Below are positions 27,848-37,201 of a stretch of 64,000 bases of DNA, one piece after another. Made by a program: the position numbers and the translations under genes. The notes under the pieces were generated by a model. The model was given only the letters and a program-made list of their open reading frames with translations. It searched no databases and was not told the origin of the DNA. Source of the DNA: Segatella salivae DSM 15606. Lineage in GTDB: Bacteria; Bacteroidota; Bacteroidia; Bacteroidales; Bacteroidaceae. Within the stretch, counting starts at the first letter, position 1; each line of letters opens with the position of its first letter. The stretch is taken from the NCBI RefSeq assembly GCF_000185845.1, contig NZ_GL629647.1:2843509-2907508 (forward strand), written 5' to 3'.

Positions 27848-30800
27848 TTATTCTTCTGTTCCTGTCTTCTCTTCTATCCATTTGCGTGCATTGACGAAGG
27901 CTTCTATCCATGGTGACACCTCATCTTGCTTGCGATTGAGTGGATAATAGGCATTCTGCCATGGGAAGATTGCACGTTCTGGGTGAGGCATCATAGCCAA
28001 ATGGCGTCCGTCTTCCGAACAAATTGCAGCAACATTATAGTCAGAACCATTCGGATTTCCTGGGTATTCGGCATAATTATACTTAGCAACAACGTTATAA
28101 TGGTCCTCAGATTCGGGCAGATAGAAACGGCCTTCACCATGTGCAACCCATATACCGAGCTTACTTCCACTAAGACTTTGCATCATGATACTATTGTTCT
28201 TAGGGATAGTTAAGCCAAGGAATGTGCTCTCAAACTTCTTTGAAGTGTTGTGACATAAGTGGCTTCTGTGCTCGTGATTTGGGTTGATTAAGTTCAACTC
28301 TACCATGAGTTGACACCCATTACAAATGCCAAGACTCATCGTGTTTTGACGCGAATAGAACTTCTCAAGGGCTTGTTTTGCTTTCTCGTTATATAGGAAT
28401 GCGCCTGCCCATCCTTTCGCACTACCGAGTACATCGCTATTAGAGAAGCCACCACAGAACACAATGAAGTTTACATCTTCAAGCGTTTCGCGTCCACTAA
28501 TGAGGTCGGTCATCGTGACATCTTTAACATCAAAGTCTGCCAAATAAAGCGTATAAGCCATCTCTCGCTCTCCATTGGTTCCCTTTTCACGTATGATTGC
28601 GGCCTTGATTCCTGATGGTTCGCGTCTGTCGGCAGTCAAACCATAGCTTTCTAAGGTACCTTTGAAGTTGCTATTAAACTTTAACTCAATCGCTTGTTTC
28701 TTGTAGTTGGTGAATCGTTTCTTTGCCATTCCATTGAAACTTTGGTCGCGATCCAACAAATATGAAGTCTTAAACCAAGTATCTCTCAGTGCATCGATGT
28801 CGAAATCATGTACATATTCATCCTTCTTTACAGTGATTTTGCGTTCATTTGGCACTGGATAACCAATCTTAGCATAGCCAATTCCCGACTCATCGAGATA
28901 CTCCATGAGTGCTTCTTTGTGTGTATCGCTCACCTGAATTACAACTCCTGGGTTCTCAGCGAATAGTATTTTAATGATGTCTTTGCCTGCAATCGCGTGT
29001 AGATTAATGTTCAATCCTCCCGTCTTATTAGCGAAAGTCATCTCCAATAACGTTGTAATTAAGCCACCTGCACTAATATCATGGCCCGCCATTACCCATC
29101 CACGATGAATCAATTCCTGTATAGCGTTGAAGCAATCTACAAAGTATTCGGGGTTCTTTACAGTCGGAACATCGCTGCCTACTTTGCCAAGACTCTGTGC
29201 AAAGGCACTACCACCGAGATGTTGTTCGTCAAAACTGAAGTCAATGTGATAGAGACTGGAGTTCTTATCGTTAACAATCACAGGACTAACTGTCTTCTTT
29301 ACGTCGCTAACTTCACCTCCGGCGCTGACAATTACAGTGCCTGGAGCAATGATTTTCTCTCCGTTTGGATACTGTTGTGATAGAGAAAGCGAATCTTTTC
29401 CAGTCGGAACATTCACATGAATGGCGCAACAGAAGTCGCTTAATGCCTCAACTGCTTCATAAAGTCGGGCATCTTCGCCCTTCTGTGAACGGCAAGGCCA
29501 CATCCAATTGGCGCTTAAGCTGACGCTATCTAAGCCTTCTGCCAACGGCGCCCAAACGAGATTGGTTAATGATTCGGCTACAGAGAGCACGCTACCTGCC
29601 TTTGGATCAGCCAAGCCGGCTTGCGGAGCATGGCCCATTGCGGTAGCAATTCCCTTCTCACCACGATAATCTAAGGCCACAACGCCACAGTCGGAGAGAG
29701 GTAATTGGATTTCACCTTGTCCCTGTTGACGGGCAATCTTTCCCGTAACTGAACGGTCAACCTTGTTTGTTAACCAGTCTTTGCAGGCCACAGCTTCAAG
29801 TTGTAACATGCGGTTTAGATAGTCATCAAGTTGTGTTTCGTTATAAGTGACGTCCTCATATCGGCGTTCTACGGTCTCATCTACCATGATTGTCTGCGGT
29901 GTATGGCCAAACATCTGTGCCACATCTAAGTCGAATGGCTTCACACCATCAGCCTGTTTGAAACTGAAATGCGCATCACCTGTCGTCTCACCCACTACAT
30001 ACATCGGCGCACGTTCACGCTCGGCAATCTGTTGAACGTGGTCTAAATACTTCTCATCAATGAGTAATCCCATGCGCTCTTGACTCTCGTTAGCAATGAT
30101 TTCCTTTGCAGAGAGCGTCTTGTCTCCTATAGGAAGTTTGCTCATGTCAATCTCTCCACCGCACTCTTCGACTAATTCTGAAAGACAATTCAAGTGCCCT
30201 GCGCTGCCATGATCATGTATACTTACAACGGGATTCTCGTCTTCTTCCACCAAGGCACGAACGAGATTGTAAGCTCGTTTCTGCATTTCGGGGTTGGCAC
30301 GCTGTATGGCATTCAGCTCAATTCCATTGCTATAGCGACCTGTGTCGACTGAAGATACACTGCCACCACCTAAGCCTATGCGATAGTTATCACCGCCAAC
30401 AACGACCACTTTGTTGCCTTTTTGGGGCTCTTTCTTTAGACAATCGCGCTTCTTTCCATAGCCCACACCTCCTGCAAGCATGATAACCTTGTCATAAGCA
30501 TACTTCTCTTGGTTCTCCTGATGCTCGAAAGTGAGCACTGAACCGCAAATTAATGGCTGACCAAACTTGTTTCCAAAGTCGCTCGCACCATTCGAAGCTT
30601 TGATTAATATCTGTTCAGGATTCTGATAAAGCCACTGGCGCACGGGGACAATATCTTCCCAATCGCGGTCTACATCGACTTTACCATTGTCGTCTTTCAG
30701 GCGAGGATAGGCTGTCATATAGCAGGCTGTACCAGCTATTGGCCATGAACCAACACCGCCACCCATGCGATCTCGTATCTCACCTCCTGTGCCGGTAGCG

Positions 30801-31582
30801 GCTCCATTGAATGGTTCTACCGTCGTAGGAAAGTTATGTGTCTCTGCCTTTAGAGAGATAACACTCTCTATTTCCTTTACTTTGAAATAGTCACTTGTGC
30901 TTTGATTCTCCGGCGCAAACTGCTCAATGACTGGTCCTTGGGCAAAAGCGACGTTGTCTTTATAGGCAGAAAGTATCTTGTTTGGATTCTCTTGCGTTGT
31001 CTTTTTGATTAAGTTGAAGAGCGAAGATTCCTTTTCTTGCCCATCAATTACAAACTTTCCACCGAATATTTTGTGGCGACAATGCTCTGAGTTTATTTGC
31101 GCAAAACCGAATATTTCAGAATCCGTTAGCGGACGACCATTGTCTTTTTCAAGCGTATGTAGATAGGAAATCTCGTCTTTACTCAATGCAAGTCCTTCTT
31201 CTTCATTATACTTTTCCAAGTCATTTACGTATTTAATTGGCTCGGGTTTATGGTCTACTTTGAAGACGTCTTGACCGATACCATGATACATACGCTGTAA
31301 CATTGGGTCATGTTCTGCCTCTTCTGAGTCTACGGGGAAATACTCTTCAATACGCGAAACGCCGTTAAGACTCATGTTTTGAGTAATCTCAACGGCATTC
31401 GTACTCCATGGAGTAATCATTTCTTTACGTGGACCGACGAAGAAACCCGAAAGTTGTTGAGCCTCCTCTGGCTTTGCATCACCAAACAACCAGCTTAATT
31501 TGTTAATCTCATCAGCTTGGGGTTGATGGTCAATCTCTGTTGCAATCACGCTCTTTGAAGGCGTTCTGAAGAAAAGAATCAT
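27848..31582 (-). CDS. purL: Phosphoribosylformylglycinamidine synthase, single-chain type
   Basis: The 1244-residue product is the large fused PurL. It has an N-terminal region, two AIRS-type ATP-binding halves (HSEHCRHKIF, KAETHNFPTTVEPFNGAATGTGGEIRD and a second set from about 620), and a C-terminal class I glutaminase (nucleophile Cys in GICNGCQLM, about 1100, and His in MMPHPERAIFP). It converts formylglycinamide ribotide, glutamine and ATP to the amidine in purine synthesis. It has its own promoter at 31623-31630, and three transporter genes follow closely in the same direction. Confidence 0.98.
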   Translation of the reverse strand: MILFFRTPSKSVIATEIDHQPQADEINKLSWLFGDAKPEEAQQLSGFFVGPRKEMITPWSTNAVEITQNMSLNGVSRIEEYFPVDSEEAEHDPMLQRMYHGIGQDVFKVDHKPEPIKYVNDLEKYNEEEGLALSKDEISYLHTLEKDNGRPLTDSEIFGFAQINSEHCRHKIFGGKFVIDGQEKESSLFNLIKKTTQENPNKILSAYKDNVAFAQGPVIEQFAPENQSTSDYFKVKEIESVISLKAETHNFPTTVEPFNGAATGTGGEIRDRMGGGVGSWPIAGTACYMTAYPRLKDDNGKVDVDRDWEDIVPVRQWLYQNPEQILIKASNGASDFGNKFGQPLICGSVLTFEHQENQEKYAYDKVIMLAGGVGYGKKRDCLKKEPQKGNKVVVVGGDNYRIGLGGGSVSSVDTGRYSNGIELNAIQRANPEMQKRAYNLVRALVEEDENPVVSIHDHGSAGHLNCLSELVEECGGEIDMSKLPIGDKTLSAKEIIANESQERMGLLIDEKYLDHVQQIAERERAPMYVVGETTGDAHFSFKQADGVKPFDLDVAQMFGHTPQTIMVDETVERRYEDVTYNETQLDDYLNRMLQLEAVACKDWLTNKVDRSVTGKIARQQGQGEIQLPLSDCGVVALDYRGEKGIATAMGHAPQAGLADPKAGSVLSVAESLTNLVWAPLAEGLDSVSLSANWMWPCRSQKGEDARLYEAVEALSDFCCAIHVNVPTGKDSLSLSQQYPNGEKIIAPGTVIVSAGGEVSDVKKTVSPVIVNDKNSSLYHIDFSFDEQHLGGSAFAQSLGKVGSDVPTVKNPEYFVDCFNAIQELIHRGWVMAGHDISAGGLITTLLEMTFANKTGGLNINLHAIAGKDIIKILFAENPGVVIQVSDTHKEALMEYLDESGIGYAKIGYPVPNERKITVKKDEYVHDFDIDALRDTWFKTSYLLDRDQSFNGMAKKRFTNYKKQAIELKFNSNFKGTLESYGLTADRREPSGIKAAIIREKGTNGEREMAYTLYLADFDVKDVTMTDLISGRETLEDVNFIVFCGGFSNSDVLGSAKGWAGAFLYNEKAKQALEKFYSRQNTMSLGICNGCQLMVELNLINPNHEHRSHLCHNTSKKFESTFLGLTIPKNNSIMMQSLSGSKLGIWVAHGEGRFYLPESEDHYNVVAKYNYAEYPGNPNGSDYNVAAICSEDGRHLAMMPHPERAIFPWQNAYYPLNRKQDEVSPWIEAFVNARKWIEEKTGTEE

Positions 31583-31622
31583 ACTTTTATATAGTTATAA
31601 ATAGGTGATATATTCTGTTGTG

Positions 31623-31630
31623 CAAAGTTA
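31623..31630 (-). promoter_or_regulatory. -7 promoter element of purL
   Basis: TAACTTTG on the minus strand, about 40 bases before the ATG, matches TAnnTTTG. No purine riboswitch pattern was recognised in the short leader. Confidence 0.6.
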
Positions 31631-31794
31631 ATGTAAATCACTCATAAATCAAAATAAATGGGTAGTTTTTATTTCGTTGAAGTCTCATGTGTTGCCATCA
31701 CGGGTGTTGTTGGCGGTGAAACACAGCGCATATTTGAACATTTGATGTGGTCTTGGCATAGATAACCATAGCGCACAAGCGTCAGGTCGTTACA

Positions 31795-31904
31795 TGATTT
31801 GATGCAAATCATGCGATAAAATGACGCAAATTGTGGCGTAAAATGACGCTGTTTATCGTGTAAAATGCCGGAGATTGCAAAGCAATTGCAGTTCAACGTT
31901 GTAG
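31795..31904. repeat. 22-bp-period intergenic array, copy E (5 units)
   Basis: This is the clearest array and lies between purL and the end of the MutS-like gene (443-base gap, no gene seen). Units start at 31795, 31817, 31839, 31861 and 31883. The first 11 bases of units 2 and 3 are identical (TAAAATGACGC), and unit 4 begins TAAAATGCCGG. The spacing is exactly 22 throughout. Confidence 0.8.
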
Positions 31905-32025
31905 GCATTGTAAGGCTTATAGCCCAAGGTTGGTGTCAACCTACCATAGGTTATGCGTGTAGTGGAGTGGTCAACGCCGTAGATGTTGAAAAGGTTTTAG
32001 CCCATTTAATGCTCTGCAATGCACG

Positions 32026-33849
32026 TTATTGTTTGTCGCTTTCAGCATTAATCTCTTTTAATACGCCTTTCAGCAGATAGGTTGCATTTTGATTTCGTGC
32101 CACGCCCGGCGTGATTTTATAAGAATAGGTGACATCCGTTCCGAGTTCAATCTCAAAGCAATAGTTGCTGAATCGCTGTGGATTGGTGTCTTGAAGCTTT
32201 GAAAGTTTGAGGTCGTGTGTGGCGATGAGGCCAGTAACGGGTAGGCAACAGATGTTCTCTAAGAATAATCTTGAACCATTAAGTTTGTCGAGTGAGTTCG
32301 TGCCTTTTAGTATTTCATCGAGAATAATGAGTGTCGACGCACTCTCTGTTGGCTTTCCTTCGGTGTAGAAAGGGTGCTTACAAAAGCGTATTAGCTGTTG
32401 AAGTCGGCGGAGTTCGGCATTGAAATAAGAGATTCCTCTATCCAAATCATCCGTTGTTCGCATGCTACTGAAGAGGTTAAATGTTGAAGTTCGCATGCGT
32501 TTTGCAAACACAGGACCGCCATTTCTGGCTAAGATATAGTTGATACCAATGGTCCTTAGGAAGGTGCTTTTACCCGCCATGTTGGCTCCAGTCACGATAG
32601 TATAGCTTCCGTTTACTATCGAAAAGTTGTTCTTTATGGCTTTCGTTCCCAAGAAAGGATGGTAGATTTCCTCAGCCTCTACACTGACATTGGTGTCTGA
32701 AGTGACTTCGGCTGTGGTAGCTTCTGGGTGATTATAGGCGAAGCGTCCCCACGAAACGAGGGCATCAATGTGGCTTAATGCGACAACTTCTGCTTCGATT
32801 TGATTCTTGAAGTCAGCCTCCCAACGCAGGTATTCGCGGATAAGGAAGTAGTCGTTCAGTCCAAAAGTGTCGATAAGCATCAGCCCAAGGATGTTTCCTC
32901 TGCGGTCAAGTCGGTTGATAATACTATTTAATAATGTGGCCTGTTGTTGTGCATTGCGAAGTGTTTCGACTTCTTTTTGCAGGGAAGAAGGCAGCTGTTG
33001 CAGGGTAATCGCTTGTTTTATGAGCAACAAAAAGTTTTCGGCTGCATCGTGAATTACGGCCGTTTGTTTGGCAATCTGCCGTGCGGGGCTATTACAAAGC
33101 AGGTAAACGATGAAGAATTGCAACGTAGCATAGAACACCGGTACATTGCCGTCAACGAGTTTGAAGACGGAAAGAATGATGAGTAATGGCAGCAGACAGA
33201 GGGTCAGTGAAGCCACAATGAGCGACCATCGGGTAGAAAACCATCGAGGAATTGATGCTGTTGTGAGGCTATCTCGAATCGAAAGCAATTGTAAAGTGTC
33301 AACTTTTGTTCCTTCTCCCAAGGCTTGAAAGCGGTCCATGAAATTGACTTCATGACTCATATAGCGTATTTCTTCATGCTGAAACCGCACATCTTTGAAT
33401 GAAAGATTACGTGATAGTTGCACTCGTCCCCCTGTGGTCACTGTGCGGTTAAGGCGTGCAAAGAGTGAGTTTTGCCCAAAAACATCGAGATCATAGGTAA
33501 AGGGATGTTGATAATCTATAAAGTCTTGTCCGCTGTCGAAAGCCGAATAGTCTCCGCTAATGGCTTCAAGTTCGTGGGTATATACGGCAATGAGTTGCTC
33601 GGTTTGCTTTATATTGTGTGTGTTTTTGTTGTCAAAGGAGCGTGTAAACACGTAGGCAATGAAGCTGATAACAGCCAAAATGCTTCCCAATAGCGTCCAT
33701 GTGGTCATGAAAGCTATGGCCAATGAGCCTATGATGAGTGCGAAAAGTGCAATCTCTGCAATGATAAAGAGTCGGCTGAATCGTTTCAGTCGTGTTGCAA
33801 TGGCAGTTGCTTTTGCCTTTTGTTCAAGGTAGTACGTTTGATTGTTCAT
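32026..33849 (-). CDS. MutS-like ATPase with N-terminal membrane segments
   Basis: The 607-residue product ends in a MutS family domain V ATPase: Walker A GANMAGKST (421-429) and Walker B LIILDEILKGTNS near 515. It lacks the mismatch-recognition domain I. It instead has hydrophobic stretches at about 27-68 and 208-250 that look like transmembrane helices, and a middle lever-like helical domain. It is thus not classical MutS. Its role is unknown and may involve a membrane-associated DNA or RNA transaction. The start overlaps the end of the upstream gene for a small secreted protein by 26 bases, so the two are co-transcribed. Confidence 0.88.
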   Translation of the reverse strand: MNNQTYYLEQKAKATAIATRLKRFSRLFIIAEIALFALIIGSLAIAFMTTWTLLGSILAVISFIAYVFTRSFDNKNTHNIKQTEQLIAVYTHELEAISGDYSAFDSGQDFIDYQHPFTYDLDVFGQNSLFARLNRTVTTGGRVQLSRNLSFKDVRFQHEEIRYMSHEVNFMDRFQALGEGTKVDTLQLLSIRDSLTTASIPRWFSTRWSLIVASLTLCLLPLLIILSVFKLVDGNVPVFYATLQFFIVYLLCNSPARQIAKQTAVIHDAAENFLLLIKQAITLQQLPSSLQKEVETLRNAQQQATLLNSIINRLDRRGNILGLMLIDTFGLNDYFLIREYLRWEADFKNQIEAEVVALSHIDALVSWGRFAYNHPEATTAEVTSDTNVSVEAEEIYHPFLGTKAIKNNFSIVNGSYTIVTGANMAGKSTFLRTIGINYILARNGGPVFAKRMRTSTFNLFSSMRTTDDLDRGISYFNAELRRLQQLIRFCKHPFYTEGKPTESASTLIILDEILKGTNSLDKLNGSRLFLENICCLPVTGLIATHDLKLSKLQDTNPQRFSNYCFEIELGTDVTYSYKITPGVARNQNATYLLKGVLKEINAESDKQ

Positions 33850-34366
33850 TATCTTTTTGTTTTGGATTTGGGTCGGGTGTATAGTTCTTTACAGCCTCGT
33901 GAGCCTTTCGCATGACCTTTCCCGGCACCTTACTACCCCTTTCTAAGAACCAAAGAAAGTTGTAGCCAGTAGGTGAAGAAGGTTTCAAGAGTGGGTCCTT
34001 ACTAATTACTGTTGAGGCGTTTATAGGCGCACTCTTCATTATTGTGGGTGCTTTTGCGGTGATAACAACCGTGTTTATCGTGATGTCTTTAGGCAAAAGC
34101 AACACCGTATCCTTATAGTTTGTGAGGTTAAGTGTGCGCTTTACATAACTACTATGCGAGAAAGTGACACTCCGTGTGGTTCGATCTGTGATTGAAAAGT
34201 GGCCTTGTCGGTCAGTCATATACATCTTGTTGGTGTTTGTGTAGACTTTAACACCAGCCAAAGGTTGGCGAGTTTCCATGTCAAGAACAATGCCTTCGTG
34301 TTGTGCCCAGGCGTGGGGCATTGTTCCGAAAAGCAATAACGTTGAAAAGATTAGCTTCTTTTTCAT
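33824..34366 (-). CDS. Exported carboxypeptidase-like regulatory domain protein
   Basis: I chose the ATG at 34366 (180 residues) over an upstream ATG at 34438, because the latter lies before the -7 promoter box and the signal peptide starts at MKKKLIF. After cleavage near HAWAQ, residues about 22-110 form a carboxypeptidase-D-type beta-sandwich (GIVLDMETRQPLAGVKVYT, DRQGHFSI, VTFSHSSYVKRTLNL), as found at the N-terminus of TonB receptors. The remaining 70 residues are basic, with no known domain. It probably acts in the periplasm. The 26-base overlap with the MutS-like gene is unusually long. Confidence 0.75.
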   Translation of the reverse strand: MKKKLIFSTLLLFGTMPHAWAQHEGIVLDMETRQPLAGVKVYTNTNKMYMTDRQGHFSITDRTTRSVTFSHSSYVKRTLNLTNYKDTVLLLPKDITINTVVITAKAPTIMKSAPINASTVISKDPLLKPSSPTGYNFLWFLERGSKVPGKVMRKAHEAVKNYTPDPNPKQKDNEQSNVLP

Positions 34367-34408
34367 TTTTCGTTCCTGTTTAAGAATGGTCTGATATGAC
34401 TTTTGTCG

Positions 34409-34416
34409 CAAAGTTA
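34409..34416 (-). promoter_or_regulatory. -7 promoter element of the regulatory-domain/MutS-like operon
   Basis: TAACTTTG on the minus strand, 42 bases before the ATG at 34366. It supports the shorter start. Confidence 0.6.
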
Positions 34417-34625
34417 AACATAAAAAAGTAAAGTGCAATAAAGCTTCTTTGCGTTTATGTTTTCTTATCTTTTTTTGAATATTTCTTGTATGTTAAAGAA
34501 ACCCTCTGAATCAAACGGCCTCAGAAAATCAATGTAAAGAGCGAGTAAAAGCAGCTTAGGAGGTTGACGTTCGTTAAATAACACAAAACAAAGTAAACTT
34601 TTTTCTTGTTTCAATTTGTAAGGCG

Positions 34626-34633
34626 TATATTTG
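34626..34633 (+). promoter_or_regulatory. -7 promoter element of the OmpA-family lipoprotein gene
   Basis: TATATTTG lies 41 bases before the ATG at 34675 and matches TAnnTTTG. Confidence 0.65.
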
Positions 34634-34674
34634 CAATACCTAATGAATGAACTATAAATTATAAAGAGAGTAAT

Positions 34675-35529
34675 ATGAAAAAACATGTATTGTTGCTCAC
34701 GATGGCAGCTGGAATGTTGCTCGTTAGCAGTTGCGCAAGCAAGAAAGACTTAGAGAATTGTCAGTCAGAAAATAGAGAACTGACCGCAAACTATCAGAAT
34801 ACGAAAGAAGAACTGGCTGCAAGTAAGGCGCGAGTTGCCAGTCTTGAGGAGCAGTTGGCACAGCAAAAGAAGGACTTTGCAGCGTTACAAGGTTCGCTCG
34901 ATAAAAGCCTTTTGAACGCCAATGCCAATAATATCAATATCTCAAAGCTGGTAGATCAGATTAACGAAAGTAATCAATATATCCGCCATTTGGTTGAAGT
35001 GAAGAGCAAGAGCGACTCACTCAACTTAGTGTTGACTAACAATCTGACACGTTCTTTGAGTCGTGAGGAGATGAAAGAAGTAGATGTTCGCGTGCTGAAA
35101 GGCGTCGTTTATATCTCTCTTGCGGATAATATGCTTTACAGAAGTGGTAGTTATGAAATCAATGATCGGGCTGAAGAGACGCTTGGAAAGATTGCAAAGA
35201 TTATCATGGATTATAAAGATTATGACGTACTTATTGAGGGAAACACCGATAATGTGCCTGTAAACACAAAGTCGGCTGCAATGAAGAATATCCGAAACAA
35301 CTGGGATCTTTCTGCACTTCGCGCTTCATCGGTGGTACAATATCTGCAAGATCATTTCGGTGTTTCACCAAAACGACTCACTGCAGGAGGCCGAGGCGAG
35401 TATAATCCTGTGGCTACTAACGACACGGAATTGGGCAAACAGCGCAACCGCCGTACGCAGATTATTATTACACCGAAGTTAGATCAGTTTATGGATCTTA
35501 TTGACAAAGCTCCCGAAGAGAAGAAATAG
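34675..35529 (+). CDS. OmpA-family peptidoglycan-binding lipoprotein
   Basis: The 284-residue product starts with a lipoprotein signal peptide (lipobox LLVSSC, Cys at about 20). A coiled coil follows (about 25-90), then a C-terminal OmpA domain (about 150-270). The domain has IEGNTDNVPV, NWDLSALRASSVVQYL, AGGRGEYNPVATN and KQRNRRTQIIITP, the residues that hold the diaminopimelate side chain of peptidoglycan. It should tether the outer membrane to the cell wall. It is a single gene with its own promoter and terminator. Confidence 0.93.
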   Translation: MKKHVLLLTMAAGMLLVSSCASKKDLENCQSENRELTANYQNTKEELAASKARVASLEEQLAQQKKDFAALQGSLDKSLLNANANNINISKLVDQINESNQYIRHLVEVKSKSDSLNLVLTNNLTRSLSREEMKEVDVRVLKGVVYISLADNMLYRSGSYEINDRAEETLGKIAKIIMDYKDYDVLIEGNTDNVPVNTKSAAMKNIRNNWDLSALRASSVVQYLQDHFGVSPKRLTAGGRGEYNPVATNDTELGKQRNRRTQIIITPKLDQFMDLIDKAPEEKK

Positions 35530-35558
35530 TCACCACCTTGTGGCTTAAATCATAAAGA

Positions 35559-35590
35559 GGGTAGGGTTGATTCGTTGACCTTACCCTTTT
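35559..35590 (+). terminator. Rho-independent terminator of the OmpA-family gene
   Basis: A 12-bp stem with several G-T pairs, a TTCG loop and four T follows the stop codon by 30 bases. Confidence 0.75.
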
Positions 35591-35623
35591 CGTTTGTCTT
35601 GGCGTTAAAGGAAAAGGGTGGGG

Positions 35624-35711
35624 TAATCTCTATCAAATTGTCGTGTGATTTGACGGACTTTACCGCATGATTTGTAGCGAATTGCAGCCTGATTACTATG
35701 CTTTTAGTTTT
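35624..35711. repeat. 22-bp-period intergenic array, copy I (4 units), between convergent genes
   Basis: Units start at 35624, 35646, 35668 and 35690 (heads TAATCTCTATC, TGATTTGACGG, TGATTTGTAGC, TGATTACTATG). The array begins just after the OmpA-family terminator and ends before the cls stop, a place with no promoter function. Confidence 0.7.
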
Positions 35712-35776
35712 AAGAAGAATAGGAGATACGGGCTGTTTACTTTCTTTTCAGGAGCGTAGAGGATAGTGTTTGTTGC

Positions 35777-37201
35777 TTATAATAGCGGACTAAGCAGTCT
35801 GACAATACTCTCCCAAAGTCGTGTAGCGAATGATCTGTGCGTGTAATCGCGTATTTCTTCGATGTCGACACAATCCTTTTCGTCATTCAAATAGATTTCT
35901 TTGATGCGCAAAGCTAAGTCTTTATCATAGAAGAATATATTGCATTCAAAGTTATTTTCGAAGCTTCTGAAGTCAATGTTTGTGCTTCCACACGTACAGA
36001 AATAATCATCACTGACCAAGAGTTTTGAGTGATTAAAGCCCGCCTTATAAAGCAAAACCTTGGCTCCTGCCTCTACAATCTCGCCAAGATATGACTTGCA
36101 TGCCCACTCAACAAGCTTCGCATCACCATACATAGGAATCATTAATCGTACGTCAACTCCCGACAAAGCGGCCGTGCGAATGGCGAAAAGTATCGGCTCG
36201 GTAGGTAGGAAATAGGGCGTCTCCATATAGACATAACGCTTTGCTTCGACTAAGATTCGGACATAACCTTGCATGATATCAGGCCATGGTTGTATGGGAC
36301 TACTCGTCACAATTTGAGCCAAACAACCGGATGTTTCCACGTGAGAAGTCTCAGGATAATAACGGTGATCAGACAATAATGTGCGTGAAACAAAGTACCA
36401 ATCTATTAGGAAAGCACGTTGAAGGGAATAGACTATACCTCCTGTTATGGCCATATGTGTGTCGCGCCAAGGCCGTCCTTTTCTCCCTTTTACATAGCGC
36501 ATAGCGATATTCATGCCTCCAATGAAGCCGACTTCTCCGTCAATCACGCAAATCTTTCGATGGTTTCGATAATTAACTTTGCTTGTTAATGCGGGGAAAC
36601 GAACAGGAATGAAGGGTTTAATCTCTATCCCTTCATGTCTCATTTTCACGAAGAATCGGTCGCTAACATTCCAGCAACCAACGTCATCATAGATAATCCT
36701 TACCTCGACACCTTGCCTTACTTTATCAATCAAAGCGTCTGCAATGAGCATGCCAAGTGGGTCATCATCAAAGATGTAAGTATCGATATGGATGTGATCT
36801 TGAGCCCTTCCTATGGCACGAAGTAAGGCAAGGAAGTAGTCGCTTCCATTGGTATATATCTCTACATTGTTATCTTTGAATGGCAAAGCCATGCTTTGAT
36901 TGGCAAAGAGATGAATCAATTGGCGCGCATTTTCGGGCAGTTGTAGGTTGCGTTGCTCGGCAAATTCAAGCATACTTCGCTTCGTTAGTTCGTCTAAACT
37001 GTGCTGACTTATGAAGTGTTGCCTACGATAATTCTGTCCAAAAAAGATATAGATTACAATGCCAATCAACGGGATAAAGGAGAGTAACATGAGCCAAGCG
37101 ACAGTCTTTGCAGGCTGTCTATTGTCCATGAGTACAGCCAAACTGGCTAACAAAATGGATAGAATGTAGATGGGAATGATTACCCAATACACATAGAACA
37201 T
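35777..37201 (-). CDS. cls: Cardiolipin synthase, phospholipase D type
   Basis: The 474-residue product has two N-terminal transmembrane helices (about 5-55) and two phospholipase D motifs: HRKICVID with downstream GGMN, and HSKLLVSD with GSTN. Both HKD sites are complete. The enzyme joins two phosphatidylglycerol molecules, or phosphatidylglycerol and phosphatidylethanolamine, into cardiolipin at the inner membrane. Its ATG follows the queE stop directly (TAAATG), so translation is probably coupled within the dnaG-queD-queE-cls operon. Confidence 0.96.
   Translation of the reverse strand: MFYVYWVIIPIYILSILLASLAVLMDNRQPAKTVAWLMLLSFIPLIGIVIYIFFGQNYRRQHFISQHSLDELTKRSMLEFAEQRNLQLPENARQLIHLFANQSMALPFKDNNVEIYTNGSDYFLALLRAIGRAQDHIHIDTYIFDDDPLGMLIADALIDKVRQGVEVRIIYDDVGCWNVSDRFFVKMRHEGIEIKPFIPVRFPALTSKVNYRNHRKICVIDGEVGFIGGMNIAMRYVKGRKGRPWRDTHMAITGGIVYSLQRAFLIDWYFVSRTLLSDHRYYPETSHVETSGCLAQIVTSSPIQPWPDIMQGYVRILVEAKRYVYMETPYFLPTEPILFAIRTAALSGVDVRLMIPMYGDAKLVEWACKSYLGEIVEAGAKVLLYKAGFNHSKLLVSDDYFCTCGSTNIDFRSFENNFECNIFFYDKDLALRIKEIYLNDEKDCVDIEEIRDYTHRSFATRLWESIVRLLSPLL

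Noticed and set aside
31583..31630. Purine riboswitch before purL
   Set aside because: The leader is only about 35 nt and has no recognisable aptamer pattern.
31795..31904. 22-bp arrays as CRISPR or as coding repeats
   Set aside because: There are no unique spacers between identical repeats and no cas genes. The period of 22 is not a multiple of three, and stops occur in all frames nearby.
34465..34686. 73-codon minus-strand frame before the OmpA-family gene
   Set aside because: It covers the OmpA-family promoter and start and has no family features.
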